Shown: positions 26,883 through 36,550, counted from the first letter of the stretch. The stretch is DNA of 64,000 bases from Vampirovibrionales bacterium (GCA_029866025.1 JARXAD010000007.1:1-64000); one strand, 5' to 3'. The notes: generated by a model from the letters alone, not told the origin. Made by a program: numbers and translations.

Positions 26883-27488
26883 TTGAGCACCTCTCAGTCG
26901 CTTGTTTCCCAACCGTCTCCTTTGGCCCCCAAGGGTGAGTGGCGTGTTTGGGCCAAACAGAACCGAACCACCCTATTAACGCCTCATCGTTCTCAAGCAT
27001 TGATCGCTCAATGCTTAAGTTGGGAAGGCTTCCTTAAAGCGGATGAGCTTCTCATCACATGGCCCACTGGAGATGAATTGGATGTTCGACCGCTGATTCA
27101 GGCCTTTCAAGGGCTAGTCTATTTGCCGCGTATCACAGGCCCACGCCAAATGGCTTTTCATCAGTTTGAATCAGAAGCCCCTTTGGTTGAAGGGTCTTAT
27201 GGTATTTTGGAGCCTGAGAAAATCGCCCCCCTGTGGCAACCCAACCCAAGGCTACATACCCTGCTGATGGCACCTGCTTTGTGTGTGGATGCCGCCCGTT
27301 ATCGCTTGGGCTACGGGGGCGGTTACTTTGATGCGTGGCTTCACGCGCATCGGCCTTTATTACAAGAGTCTTTAACCGTAGCTTCACTCATCCCATTGGC
27401 ATTGGTGGTGAAACACTTACCCCATGACGACTGGGATCAACGATTGGACACCGTTTTGACTGAAGACGGTGGGGTGGGTAATGCCTGA
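26883..27488 (+). CDS. 5-formyltetrahydrofolate cyclo-ligase
   Basis: This enzyme (MTHFS/YgfA family) returns 5-formyl-THF to the folate pool using ATP. The 201-residue protein has the substrate-site pattern MAFHQFESEAPLVEGSYGILEP and the C-terminal signature PALCVDAARYRLGYGGGYFDAWL. The start is probably TTG 26883 with no clear Shine-Dalgarno. The stop overlaps the start of the TOPRIM gene by 8 nt, implying coupled translation. Confidence 0.92.
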   Translation: MSTSQSLVSQPSPLAPKGEWRVWAKQNRTTLLTPHRSQALIAQCLSWEGFLKADELLITWPTGDELDVRPLIQAFQGLVYLPRITGPRQMAFHQFESEAPLVEGSYGILEPEKIAPLWQPNPRLHTLLMAPALCVDAARYRLGYGGGYFDAWLHAHRPLLQESLTVASLIPLALVVKHLPHDDWDQRLDTVLTEDGGVGNA

Positions 27489-28932
27489 CGAAAACAACCA
27501 CTCATTCAACACGGGCTTTGCCTGTCGTCCGCTGGATGCCGAACGCGCCCACAGCGCCTTGTACAAATTATTACGCCTGTCTCCCCCCGATACCCGCTAT
27601 GGCGAGGCGTTACAGTATCTGGTTCAGTCCCACGCCCTTCAGCCCAAGCAAGATGCCGCTGCCATCAGCCAGTGGAGCTACGCTCAGCTAGCCCAAATCA
27701 CCCGTAATTGGCTATACCCCAACAACAGTCAAGCATTTGAGATAGATGAATGCTTAACCGCCTTGTGGGTATTGGAAGAATTCCAACAATGCCAAGCAAT
27801 CCCTTGGTTGTACGCCATTTCCAACCGTTTGATTACGAACACCGCCTTGCACCAAGCGGCCCCCCATACGGCTTCGGGCCTTCCGTCCACCCCTGGTGAG
27901 ATCAACACCCTTACGCTTCACCAGTGGCTAAAGCGCACCGGCATTGTGTTTTCGCCAACCAATAATTCCACACCTTTGGGAGAAACTCTGGATGAAGCCG
28001 CTCAAACCGCCTTGCTCTCCGTGTATCATCAACATCCATTCCCGTGGAGCGCCTTACTGGAGGCTGTCGCCGCCGCTTCCTCCATTGCCTGCCACCCTTC
28101 GGTACAGCGGTTACAAACCCACTATCAAGCACTCCTAAAAAGTCCACCCGCATCATGGCAACGCCTCTCGTGGCCTCAGCGCGTCGAATACCTTCAAACC
28201 CTTATCAACCCTGCCGTCGACCTTCCCGCTACCTATTCAGAGACAATCGAAACCCTTCCGATGCTCAAAGCCACGCGTTGCAGGCCCATCCGCTGTGTGC
28301 TGCTGGTGGAAGGAACCTCGGAAGTGGTTCTGTTGCCTGCTGTTGCCCACGCGTTGGGCTGTCCCCTTGCTCACCATAAAATTCAACTGGTGGCTGTGGG
28401 AGGAAAATCACTGATGCTGAAAGCCTACCATCAGCTGGCTGGTTTTATCAGCCCACCCATTATTGCGGTGTTGGATGCCGACGGAGCAACCGAGCAGCGC
28501 CACCTTGCAGAAGCCATGGGTAACTCTAATACGAGGGACAGTGCCTTGATTTTACCCGAAGGCACACTGGAAGACGCTTTGAGTGATGCCCTGATTGCCG
28601 AGACTCTCAATCAATACTACGATCCACCCGAACCCCTAACCACCGCCGATATGGCCGCCCGCCGTTGCGCTGGCAAGCACGGAAATCAAACCATTACGGC
28701 CCTAGAAACCCTGTTTAACGATTGGGAATTGGCGTCGCCTCGCAAAGGCAGCCACAAGGGTAAGCAATTTAACAAAGTCGATTTTGCCTATCATGTGGCC
28801 CAAACCTTACTGGCCTCTCCGCCCACAACCTGCGAACAATGGGTTAGCTCCTCACTGGCAGGCTTGATTCATCAGGCAGTAGCCTTGGCCCAACAGGACG
28901 CGTTACCCTTGCCTCAGCAAGGCGCTGAATGA
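27481..28932 (+). CDS. stand-alone OLD-type TOPRIM domain protein
   Basis: The protein has about 483 residues. A helical N-terminal part of 260 residues matches nothing I recognise. Residues about 270-350 form a TOPRIM domain, with the catalytic Glu in CVLLVEGTSEVVLLP (about residue 277) and the DxD acidic pair in AVLDADG (about 330). The tail KGSHKGKQFNKVDFAYHVA has the Lys/His features of OLD nucleases. No ABC ATPase domain is present, unlike OLD and GajA. Start ATG 27481 overlaps the preceding gene; a nuclease is possible but unproven. Confidence 0.7.
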   Translation: MPDENNHSFNTGFACRPLDAERAHSALYKLLRLSPPDTRYGEALQYLVQSHALQPKQDAAAISQWSYAQLAQITRNWLYPNNSQAFEIDECLTALWVLEEFQQCQAIPWLYAISNRLITNTALHQAAPHTASGLPSTPGEINTLTLHQWLKRTGIVFSPTNNSTPLGETLDEAAQTALLSVYHQHPFPWSALLEAVAAASSIACHPSVQRLQTHYQALLKSPPASWQRLSWPQRVEYLQTLINPAVDLPATYSETIETLPMLKATRCRPIRCVLLVEGTSEVVLLPAVAHALGCPLAHHKIQLVAVGGKSLMLKAYHQLAGFISPPIIAVLDADGATEQRHLAEAMGNSNTRDSALILPEGTLEDALSDALIAETLNQYYDPPEPLTTADMAARRCAGKHGNQTITALETLFNDWELASPRKGSHKGKQFNKVDFAYHVAQTLLASPPTTCEQWVSSSLAGLIHQAVALAQQDALPLPQQGAE

Positions 28933-28942
28933 GGAACTTTTT

Positions 28943-29755
28943 ATGCCGAAAGAAACACACTGTGGCCAGTGGCTCAATGGAGCCATTCAGCCCTTAGAAG
29001 AGAGTAGTATTTCCAGGGTTGAGTCGTCTTATTACGGGTACAGTGCCTTTACCAGTTTCCTGTGGCCCTTAGAGCCTCGTTGGTTGGAGGCCCACCTTCA
29101 GCGGGTCACGTCTCACGCGGCACACCTGGGAATGATTGAACCCACCGAGTCATTGGAAGCCTTTCAACACGGCATTGTTCACTGGTTACAAGGTACAAGC
29201 GCTTCACCTTCTGGCTTGTTACGGGTTCGCCTCACCGCTTTCCCCGCTTCCGGTGGCTTAGAGACTTTCTCTAACCAAAAAATCCACACCCAGTGGGTTA
29301 TTCAGGCCATTCCCTACACGTCTCAGGAACAGTCTAAGCCGCTTCAACTGGGGCTGGTACGGTACACCAAGGCCTTGCCCCACATTAAACATGGCAGCTT
29401 GGCAGAGCCCTTTTATTTACGCCGCTTGGCAAAACAGCAAGGCTTGGATGACGTGCTATGGGTGAATGGTGACGATCACATTACCGAAGCCACCAGCGCC
29501 AATGTTTTTTTTGAAACCGTTACTGGCGGCTCTTTGCAATGGGTTACCCCTCCTTTAACGCAATGCTTGGCGGGGATTTGTCGCCAGCAAGTAATGGAAA
29601 ACGCCTTAGTCAAAGGGCAACCCATTATTGAGCGACCCATTGCCCTAGAAGAAATAGGCATCACAGTATGCCGTGGGTTTCTCACCAATGCTATTAAAGG
29701 CATTCAACCCTTTGAGTGCCCTCAACCGTTGCCTTGGGTGATTGCAACCTCATAA
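28943..29755 (+). CDS. class IV PLP-dependent aminotransferase (aminodeoxychorismate lyase or branched-chain type)
   Basis: This 270-residue fold type IV enzyme has its likely PLP lysine in LPHIKHGSLAEPFYLRR, followed by GLDDVLWVNGDDHITEATSANVFF, the family's cofactor-binding stretch. Position after folate cyclo-ligase suggests 4-amino-4-deoxychorismate lyase (PabC) in folate synthesis, but sequence alone also allows branched-chain or D-amino-acid aminotransferase. The GAGGAA ribosome-binding site is 8 nt before the ATG. It is followed by a terminator. Confidence 0.8.
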   Translation: MPKETHCGQWLNGAIQPLEESSISRVESSYYGYSAFTSFLWPLEPRWLEAHLQRVTSHAAHLGMIEPTESLEAFQHGIVHWLQGTSASPSGLLRVRLTAFPASGGLETFSNQKIHTQWVIQAIPYTSQEQSKPLQLGLVRYTKALPHIKHGSLAEPFYLRRLAKQQGLDDVLWVNGDDHITEATSANVFFETVTGGSLQWVTPPLTQCLAGICRQQVMENALVKGQPIIERPIALEEIGITVCRGFLTNAIKGIQPFECPQPLPWVIATS

Positions 29756-29760
29756 CAGCT

Positions 29761-29796
29761 AAAAGCCGCCCAAACCCACGGTTCAGACGGCTTTTT
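29761..29796 (+). terminator. intrinsic terminator after the aminotransferase gene
   Basis: AAAAGCCG (29761-29768) pairs with CGGCTTTT (29788-29795), and T residues follow directly. The A-rich left side means it could also serve minus-strand transcripts. Confidence 0.75.
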
Positions 29797-29851
29797 AGAG
29801 AATGTATGCTTAAACAGTGGGAAGCAATAAAGCAACCCCGCTGGCTAACAA

Positions 29852-30373
29852 TTACTTTTTAACGGGCATTGTTGTTTTAACAGGCATCGTGGCGCTGGCC
29901 GTGGTGTTCAAACGAGTGAGCACATCGCTGGTAATGTCCACGCCGCCTTCAAACACGGCTTGACGGGCCAACACCACGTTGATTTGACGGGTTTTGGCAG
30001 CATCTTTCACCGCAGCTTGCAGCGAGTCATCAATGGATTTTTGTTGCGAAGTCGACCAATCACGGTACTCTTGCACCTTCACACCCAACTGATCATTGAG
30101 TTGTTTTTCGAGGGTGTTGCTGGCCACTGGGTTTTTGGGGGCATTTTTACGGGTTTCTTCAATTTGTTTGACGTAGTCGGCTTGTAGCTTACGCAACTCG
30201 GCTTCGCGCACTTTGGCATCGGCCATAAAGGATTGGGCACGATCGTATTCACCCATTAGTTTTTCAAAGTCCACGTAGCCAATAGCATCGGCAAAGGCAG
30301 TGCTGGCAAGGGTAGATACACCCATGACTGCGACAGTACCGGCCACCAACAAGGTTTGCATCATGCGTTTCAT
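29852..30373 (-). CDS. skp: OmpH/Skp family periplasmic chaperone
   Basis: Skp chaperones outer-membrane proteins through the periplasm. The 173-residue protein has a signal peptide (MKRMMQTLLVAGTVAVMGV..., cleavage near TAFADA), then GYVDFEKLMGEYD, a typical OmpH opening, and a long coiled-coil region with EAELRKLQADYVKQIEETRK. The tail ends with a repeated PVKTTMPVKK. It follows bamA in the same direction, the usual bamA-skp order. A GGAG box precedes the ATG. Confidence 0.88.
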   Translation of the reverse strand: MKRMMQTLLVAGTVAVMGVSTLASTAFADAIGYVDFEKLMGEYDRAQSFMADAKVREAELRKLQADYVKQIEETRKNAPKNPVASNTLEKQLNDQLGVKVQEYRDWSTSQQKSIDDSLQAAVKDAAKTRQINVVLARQAVFEGGVDITSDVLTRLNTTASATMPVKTTMPVKK

Positions 30374-30492
30374 TCCAGAGTCTCCTTCAATGAACCAATA
30401 TCAACAATTGTTCAACAACCATACGTTACCCGAGACGGCCACAAAAGCCAAGGTTCCAAGACCGACCTTAGTGTTGCTTCAGCACTGAGGCA

Positions 30493-32418
30493 CTAGAATT
30501 TTTGACCGACGCCAAAATTAAAGCGCTGAAAGTAATTGCTATTGCCGCCAGCCACCGGCAAGGCATAATCAATACGCAACGGCCCCACCCCCGGAATGGT
30601 AAACCGTAAGCCTGCACCAATGGATGCCCCAAAACCGCTCTGGGCATAATCGCCGCTGGCTAGCTTTTCTTGGCCAATCACTTGGCCTGCATCCAAGAAG
30701 AAGGCTGAGGTCATGGTATTCAACACCGGCAAGTCTTTCATTTTGCCCCACAGGGGGACTTTGGTCCGAATTTCAGAGCTGGCCTGCATAAAACCGTTCC
30801 CAATGCCCAAGCCACCCATTTGGAAACCGCGAACGCTGTAGGGCCCACCCAAACGGAACATATTGAAAGTAGGCACATCGCCCAATAGGCTGGTGCCTCC
30901 TTGGGCATTCAGCGCCAGTACCACGCCTTCACGCAACTGGGTAAATTTACGTACATTCACGCTGGCCGTACCATACGAGGAGCCACCCAAGCCCATCGCC
31001 CCTGTGAGAGAGGCTGTATTGAGCCAGCCTTGAGTGGGGTTAAAGCGATTATCACGGGAATCGTAGGCGAGGGTTGGGGTGACATTAATAAAGGTACCGC
31101 CCGACAGACTCTTGCCTCGATCGGAAATGCCCAAATCAGCCAAGTCGCTGGCAGAGCCACCTTCACGCAACGACACGTTTTCTGCCCCTAAGCCCAAGCT
31201 AAAGGCGGTATTTTCCCAGCGTTTAACAGGACGGGACCAGTTGAAGCTGGTTCCAATACGCCGCTCAATACCCAAAGGAATATTCAGGCTCGACATGTCT
31301 CGCGCATAGGTAGAAACCCCCACCGAGTTATCGGTTTGGCGGAAGCTGGGCGTGCTCCAGCCCACTTCAAACTGATACGTGCGGGCATCGGCAACGCTTT
31401 CGCCACGGCCAATGACGCCGGTCCCGATCATGGCCACCGAGTTAAAGTTTTCGCCACGGCCTCTAAAGTTGGGGTCGGTGTAACCCACCGAGCCGAACAG
31501 GCCGGTGCCTGTATCCATACCACCACCCAAACTAATGGCACCGGTGCGTTTTTCATCCAGTTCAATGGTTACATCGTATTTATCCGGGTCTTCTGGGGAC
31601 GCTGCAATGACGCGTCGCACATCACTAAAAGATTGGGTACCAAAAATACGTTTTAAATCGTCGCTAAGCACTTTTTCGTTGTACACCTGACCTGATTTTA
31701 CGGCCATTAAGCGTTCGACCACATAATCTTTGGTTTTTCGGTTGCCCACAAAGCGCACGTTGTTAATGGTGCCTTCGTTGACTTTTAGGTTAATCACGCC
31801 ATCGGGGTCATCGGCAATGGCCTTTACGCGTGCCAAAATATAACCTTTATCGGCGTACAGTTTCTCAATGGATTCTACCGTTTTATTGAGTTGGGTAATG
31901 TTTTGAGGCAGACCTGTTTGGCCTTCAAATAGTTTGTTCAGCTCGTCATCTTTTAAAACCGTATTGCCTTCAATTTGCACACCGGTGACGGGGGCATTTT
32001 CTTCCACCTCAATGCGCAAATGAATGCCATCACGGGTGGCTACGGGCACCGCGCGGATGCGATCCGTAAAATAACCCAAGTCGTAAACACGTTTTAAATC
32101 ATCCTTTAGCGTGGATTTGTTATACAAGCTGCCCGACTTGAGGGCCATGGAGTCTTTAATTTGGTACTCATCAATCAGCTGGTTGCCCTTAATGGATACT
32201 TGGCGAATGGTGAGGGCCTGGTCATAGCGCTTGTTACTCGACGCCGTGACGGTATCGGGGGCAAATTCAGAGACGGGCGTTGCTGTGGTTTCTTCAGGGG
32301 TAACGTCATCGCCCCAAGCAAGAACATCGGGGCCGGTGGCGCAGGCCGCCAAGGTGGCTAACAAGGTTACTTGGGCCAGCCCGTGGCGAAAGCGACGAAT
32401 CATGTGGAGAAAGGTCAT
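30493..32418 (-). CDS. bamA: outer-membrane protein assembly factor BamA (Omp85), three POTRA domains
   Basis: BamA inserts beta-barrel proteins into the outer membrane. The 641-residue protein has three POTRA domains (about residues 70-145, 146-222 and 223-305; conserved phrases IKGNQLIDEYQ, IEGNTVLKDDEL and FVGNRKTKDYVVE) and a C-terminal 16-strand barrel. The barrel has the loop-6 motif VRGF and a terminal Phe (GQKF). Cyanobacteria also have three POTRA domains where proteobacteria have five. The N-terminus reads LAAC (Cys26), a match to the lipobox, followed by a Thr/Glu-rich linker. It lies upstream of skp. Confidence 0.94.
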   Translation of the reverse strand: MTFLHMIRRFRHGLAQVTLLATLAACATGPDVLAWGDDVTPEETTATPVSEFAPDTVTASSNKRYDQALTIRQVSIKGNQLIDEYQIKDSMALKSGSLYNKSTLKDDLKRVYDLGYFTDRIRAVPVATRDGIHLRIEVEENAPVTGVQIEGNTVLKDDELNKLFEGQTGLPQNITQLNKTVESIEKLYADKGYILARVKAIADDPDGVINLKVNEGTINNVRFVGNRKTKDYVVERLMAVKSGQVYNEKVLSDDLKRIFGTQSFSDVRRVIAASPEDPDKYDVTIELDEKRTGAISLGGGMDTGTGLFGSVGYTDPNFRGRGENFNSVAMIGTGVIGRGESVADARTYQFEVGWSTPSFRQTDNSVGVSTYARDMSSLNIPLGIERRIGTSFNWSRPVKRWENTAFSLGLGAENVSLREGGSASDLADLGISDRGKSLSGGTFINVTPTLAYDSRDNRFNPTQGWLNTASLTGAMGLGGSSYGTASVNVRKFTQLREGVVLALNAQGGTSLLGDVPTFNMFRLGGPYSVRGFQMGGLGIGNGFMQASSEIRTKVPLWGKMKDLPVLNTMTSAFFLDAGQVIGQEKLASGDYAQSGFGASIGAGLRFTIPGVGPLRIDYALPVAGGNSNYFQRFNFGVGQKF

Positions 32419-32478
32419 GCGTGGTTCACCCCTAGGTAAAAGCTTATGCCCGTTTATTGTAGCAGTTTTGGCTAACAG

Positions 32479-32507
32479 TTTTGTTTGGAACGAATACTGG
32501 CTACAAT
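32479..32507 (+). promoter_or_regulatory. possible promoter of the nuclease-helicase operon
   Basis: TACAAT (32502-32507) makes a good -10 box. TTTTGT (32479-32484) 17 bp upstream, or TTGTTT at 32481-32486, would be a weak -35. The nuclease start codon is about 48 nt downstream. The region is shared with the divergent bamA gene. Confidence 0.35.
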
Positions 32508-32555
32508 AACTGAAATCAAGCTGATAGCAAAGTTTTTGGAGATAACGTTCCTACC

Positions 32556-33800
32556 GTGACAGCCACCTATTACCAACATGTAGCCGACTTACCCACCTTA
32601 AAAATGGCGAACGGCGGTAGACTTGCAAACCTTTCTCTTGAAGGTCAGGCTTGGCTAGACGCTCGTGTAATGACGTCTTCCAGTAATGAATCAACCGTTC
32701 GCCCCAGCCTGTGGTCTGCCTTAACCCCTCCGTCTCCTCAATCCATCTGGCCCACAACCGAAATTATCACCCTAAGCCCCAGTAGCATCAATCGTTACAT
32801 GGCTTGCCCCCGCCAGTTTTTTTACCAGCACGTGTTACGGCTGCCTACCCCAGCCAGCGAAACCCTGTTGCAAGGGCTACTGGTCCATGGGCTGATGGAA
32901 ACCCTCAACCGACAATTCCCCGAATATCCCTACAGTGCCCAACGGCTGCACGATATTTTTAAGCTGTTTATGGCCAACAATGAATCACTACTGAAGGATC
33001 CCAACAGTGGCTTAACTTACGAGCTTTATGAGCAGTGGAACACCTTACCCACCCTTCTCCAAGAGCAACTCTCTCAAGTTATCCCCAACACCATTGATGA
33101 TTTAGAGGCCTCTGGCTACTTTAATCAGACCCCCACAGCTATTTTAAGTGAGCAAAAAATTCACTACACCCACCCATCACTGCCCAACGTGGCTATTACC
33201 GGCGCCCTGGATGCACTCATTGGCTATGAGTCCAATGATCTCACTGATAACAACGACTTGCGCTGGAAGATTGTGGATTACAAAACCGGGCAAACGTCTC
33301 GCTACCGCCAAAGCGATGACAAAGAACAAGCCAGTCTCCTGAAAGCATTGGAGCCCTTGCCCATAAATACGGAGGACGCCTTACCTCTGACCCACACTGA
33401 GCGATTTAAAGACCGCACCAGCCGAAATTATCAAATCCCTTTGTACTATTTGGCTACCCAAGTGGATACGAAGCTTCAGCAAGCACTACACAACCCTCCC
33501 CCTACCGTCGATTCCATTGGCCTGCAAGTATTGCGCCCTAGCTTGGGTGATGGGATTGGTTCGCGCAGCATTTCGGTTTCAGGTACTTCTGTAGAAGCTC
33601 GTTTAGACAGTTGCTTGAGCGACCTACGTCAGTGGATTGTGGAGCCTCTTCAGCAAAGCGATGCCTTGCCCACCGTCACGGGCCTTCACTGCCAGCAATG
33701 CGCCTTTACAGCCATTTGCAATGACCCCAATATTGGCAAAGAGGCCCCGAGGGGGCCTTATGCAAAAAACAAAACAAGCGGAGAAGGGGAAAGCCCATGA
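32556..33800 (+). CDS. PD-(D/E)XK nuclease with AddB-like Fe-S cysteine set
   Basis: This 414-residue protein resembles the C-terminal nuclease domain of AddB/RecB. LSPSSINRYMACPRQFFYQHV opens the domain; catalytic residues are in VHGLMETLN, ITGALDALIGY and WKIVDYKTGQ (D241, K243), and the QhxxY motif is RNYQIPLYYLATQ. Cys84 with Cys379, Cys382 and Cys388 (CQQCAFTAIC) matches the spacing of an AddB-type 4Fe-4S cluster. It lacks the helicase-like part of AddB. GTG start with GGAG 14 nt upstream. The stop overlaps the helicase ATG (ATGA), implying coupling and a joint complex. Confidence 0.85.
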   Translation: MTATYYQHVADLPTLKMANGGRLANLSLEGQAWLDARVMTSSSNESTVRPSLWSALTPPSPQSIWPTTEIITLSPSSINRYMACPRQFFYQHVLRLPTPASETLLQGLLVHGLMETLNRQFPEYPYSAQRLHDIFKLFMANNESLLKDPNSGLTYELYEQWNTLPTLLQEQLSQVIPNTIDDLEASGYFNQTPTAILSEQKIHYTHPSLPNVAITGALDALIGYESNDLTDNNDLRWKIVDYKTGQTSRYRQSDDKEQASLLKALEPLPINTEDALPLTHTERFKDRTSRNYQIPLYYLATQVDTKLQQALHNPPPTVDSIGLQVLRPSLGDGIGSRSISVSGTSVEARLDSCLSDLRQWIVEPLQQSDALPTVTGLHCQQCAFTAICNDPNIGKEAPRGPYAKNKTSGEGESP

Positions 33801-36550
33801 TTTCCCTTCTTACACCCACATTAGAAGTACCTGAATGGGACAAAGACCCTATTTTGGAGCGTTTATTGGAAGGGCTGAATCCAGAGCAACGCCAAACCGT
33901 CATGCATCCCTTTCATCAGGGTGTGCAAGTGCTGGCCGGGGCAGGCACGGGGAAAACGCGGGTTATTACACACCGCTATGTGGGGGCCTTACACCACCTA
34001 CAGCAGCATAATGGCCACGAGCTACCGCCTGAATCCCAAATTTTGGCCGTTACCTTTACAGTCAAAGCCGCCGAAGAAATGAAAGAACGGATTCATGCCC
34101 TGATTGGCCGATTGGGCTTACCTCAGCCCGAAACCCCGATGTGGGTTCATAATTTTCATGGCTATGGGCGGCGATTACTAAAAACCCACGGACACTTACT
34201 GGGCTTTACCGAACACTTTGCGGTGTTAGACACCAACGAGCGAAACCAACACTTGCAAGCCGTGCTAAGGGATTGGGAAGCCAACCGGCTGGACGACTTG
34301 GAAGCCGCTCTGGCTTGGGCACAACTCCCCCTCCATGCCCATGACGTTCTCGCGCTACCGCCTCATGCCCCCACCGATTTTATCCACTGGGTGCGGGCCT
34401 TTCCTCATGTGCTGAACCGGGCCAAATCAGCAGGACTGTCTCCCCAAGCATTTTACGACACGGCACTACTTCAAACCCAACGATTATCCAGCCAAGTTCA
34501 CCATCATCCGGTAACAGAAGCGGACGGGAGCGTGTTTGAGAACAACGAGGCTATGAGCAGTGCTTGGAGCAATCACTGGCGACGTTGGGCACCTGATTCG
34601 TCGTTGTGGTTTGGCAGCGATGATGAACAATCCGCTTATATTGCTCATCGAACCGCCACCCTAAAAAAAGGCGACCCCACCGATTTAGAACCCTATTATG
34701 GCAAACGCTTGGAGTGGCTGAACAAGCAATGGCAGTGGATGCACCAAGGCCAAGCCTTGCAACCCCTCCCCAAAAAAGTGCGCAACACGGTGGAGACAGG
34801 CGAATTGGCTTCTTTGGAGACCTTGGCCACCACCCACGCCGATGAACAAACACTCATTGGCCTAATGGCCGGCTTGTACGCCGTGTACCAATACCGCCTG
34901 TACCAAGCCAACACCTGCGATTTTGATGATCTCATTTTAAAACCACTGGAGCTGCTTCAAAACCACCCAACGTTGCAGACCCAAATCCAGCAGCAGTTTC
35001 AGCTGGTGATTGTGGATGAATTTCAGGATACCAACGGCAGCCAACTGGCCTTAATGCGGGAAACCATCCGCCCTGACACTACCAACCTCACAGTGGTGGG
35101 GGATATCAAGCAATCCATTTACGGCTTTAGAGACGCTCAGCCCGACAACATGCACTGGATCTTTTCGGGCCGAAGTGACGTTACCACGGTGCATCTCACT
35201 CAAAACTACCGTAGCCACGCCCCCATTGTAGCGTTAGCCAACGCCGTGGCCGATGGCTTAAATTTACCCAACACCCACGCCTTAAGCGCCGCCTTACAGA
35301 CCGAACAGCCCCCCCCACCCGTAACGCACGTAACGCTAGAAGACGCCGACGCCCAAAAAAGCAAAGTGGGCACGGTACGAGATACGGAAGCCCAGTGGGT
35401 GGCTTCCGAAATCCAGCGGCTCCACACTGAAGAAGGTTTACCTTACAGCGATGTAGCCATTCTGGTGAAAGACAACACCAAAGCCAAGCGCATGGCCGCC
35501 GCACTCAAAACCGCGGGTATTCCTAGCGATCGCCAAGAATCCTTGGCCGAATGGCTGAACACGCCGGAACTAAAGAATATTCGGGCTCTGCTAAAAATAC
35601 TAGCCCGCCTCAACGACGACGTGGCTTGGGTTCGCTTGTTAGAACAACGCCTGAATCACCGACAGTTGCGCATCCTTTCTCAGGCGTTAAATACTCTGCG
35701 CAATGGGCATGAAAAAACCACGGGCAGTAAGGTAAATCAACCTCATTGGATTCATGTATTGCTTCAGCTGGGGAATTTTGAGGTTTGCCCAGAGCTTTCC
35801 TTGCCTGTTCGCGAAGCCTTGCTCGATCTTGCTCAGCAAATCATGCAGGCCCGCAGCCTGCTGAATCGGAGATCGTGGACCACTCTTGTGTGGGTATTGG
35901 CCCAGCACCTAGGCTTATTTGACGCGAGCCCAGACGATAGTTTTCCTTTAACCGAGCCCGTTAGCATTGAGGCCGTTGGCAAATGGCTGCATAAGCTGAG
36001 TGTGCAAAAAGCCACCCGTAGTATGAGCTTACGAACCCTGTGCGAGTGGATTGATACCCAAGCCACCACGGCCCACCAAGAGCTAGCCGACGCTGAAGCC
36101 GAATTAGAGCCCTTAACAGTCAAGATTTTGACGATGCATGCGGCCAAGGGGTTGGAATTTCCCGTGGTGTTTGTATCGTGCACCGATAGCTTTGCCCCAA
36201 GACCTCGCACCACTAAAGTGGACTTGGAAATTCAATACCCAGCCTTTTTGCTGGGAGAATCGCCCACCGCACTGCCGGGTTTTGGGTTGTATTTAACGGA
36301 GCACCACCGGTTTTGGAGCAGCTCAGGCTCTATGGCAACTCTCAAGCGCCGCTTGGCTGATAATTTATGGTTAAAGCCCCGCGCCAAGGCCGAAACCCAA
36401 CGCCTGTTTTACGTGGCCATTACTCGTGCTCAACAGCGTTTGTATTTGTTACGCAGTCCCCAGTCGCCGGAGTGGACTAACCCGGAAACACTGCTGCCCT
36501 CCTCACAACACAGCACGTTACTCAACACTATCACCGTGGCTTTAGAGTGA
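33797..36550 (+). CDS. UvrD/AddA-like superfamily 1 DNA helicase
   Basis: This 917-residue helicase has the Q-motif LNPEQRQTV, Walker A AGAGTGKT (47-54), FTVKAAEEMKERI (motif Ia), Walker B LVIVDEFQDTN, VVGDIKQSIYGFRDA (motif III), LTMHAAKGLEFPVVF (motif V) and FYVAITRAQQRLYLL (motif VI). A long insertion of about 300 residues lies between motifs Ia and II. It has no C-terminal nuclease domain; that function is likely supplied by the coupled upstream gene. By inference the two form an AddAB/RecBCD-like end-processing enzyme. It is convergent with mutY, 5 nt apart. Confidence 0.88.
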   Translation: MISLLTPTLEVPEWDKDPILERLLEGLNPEQRQTVMHPFHQGVQVLAGAGTGKTRVITHRYVGALHHLQQHNGHELPPESQILAVTFTVKAAEEMKERIHALIGRLGLPQPETPMWVHNFHGYGRRLLKTHGHLLGFTEHFAVLDTNERNQHLQAVLRDWEANRLDDLEAALAWAQLPLHAHDVLALPPHAPTDFIHWVRAFPHVLNRAKSAGLSPQAFYDTALLQTQRLSSQVHHHPVTEADGSVFENNEAMSSAWSNHWRRWAPDSSLWFGSDDEQSAYIAHRTATLKKGDPTDLEPYYGKRLEWLNKQWQWMHQGQALQPLPKKVRNTVETGELASLETLATTHADEQTLIGLMAGLYAVYQYRLYQANTCDFDDLILKPLELLQNHPTLQTQIQQQFQLVIVDEFQDTNGSQLALMRETIRPDTTNLTVVGDIKQSIYGFRDAQPDNMHWIFSGRSDVTTVHLTQNYRSHAPIVALANAVADGLNLPNTHALSAALQTEQPPPPVTHVTLEDADAQKSKVGTVRDTEAQWVASEIQRLHTEEGLPYSDVAILVKDNTKAKRMAAALKTAGIPSDRQESLAEWLNTPELKNIRALLKILARLNDDVAWVRLLEQRLNHRQLRILSQALNTLRNGHEKTTGSKVNQPHWIHVLLQLGNFEVCPELSLPVREALLDLAQQIMQARSLLNRRSWTTLVWVLAQHLGLFDASPDDSFPLTEPVSIEAVGKWLHKLSVQKATRSMSLRTLCEWIDTQATTAHQELADAEAELEPLTVKILTMHAAKGLEFPVVFVSCTDSFAPRPRTTKVDLEIQYPAFLLGESPTALPGFGLYLTEHHRFWSSSGSMATLKRRLADNLWLKPRAKAETQRLFYVAITRAQQRLYLLRSPQSPEWTNPETLLPSSQHSTLLNTITVALE

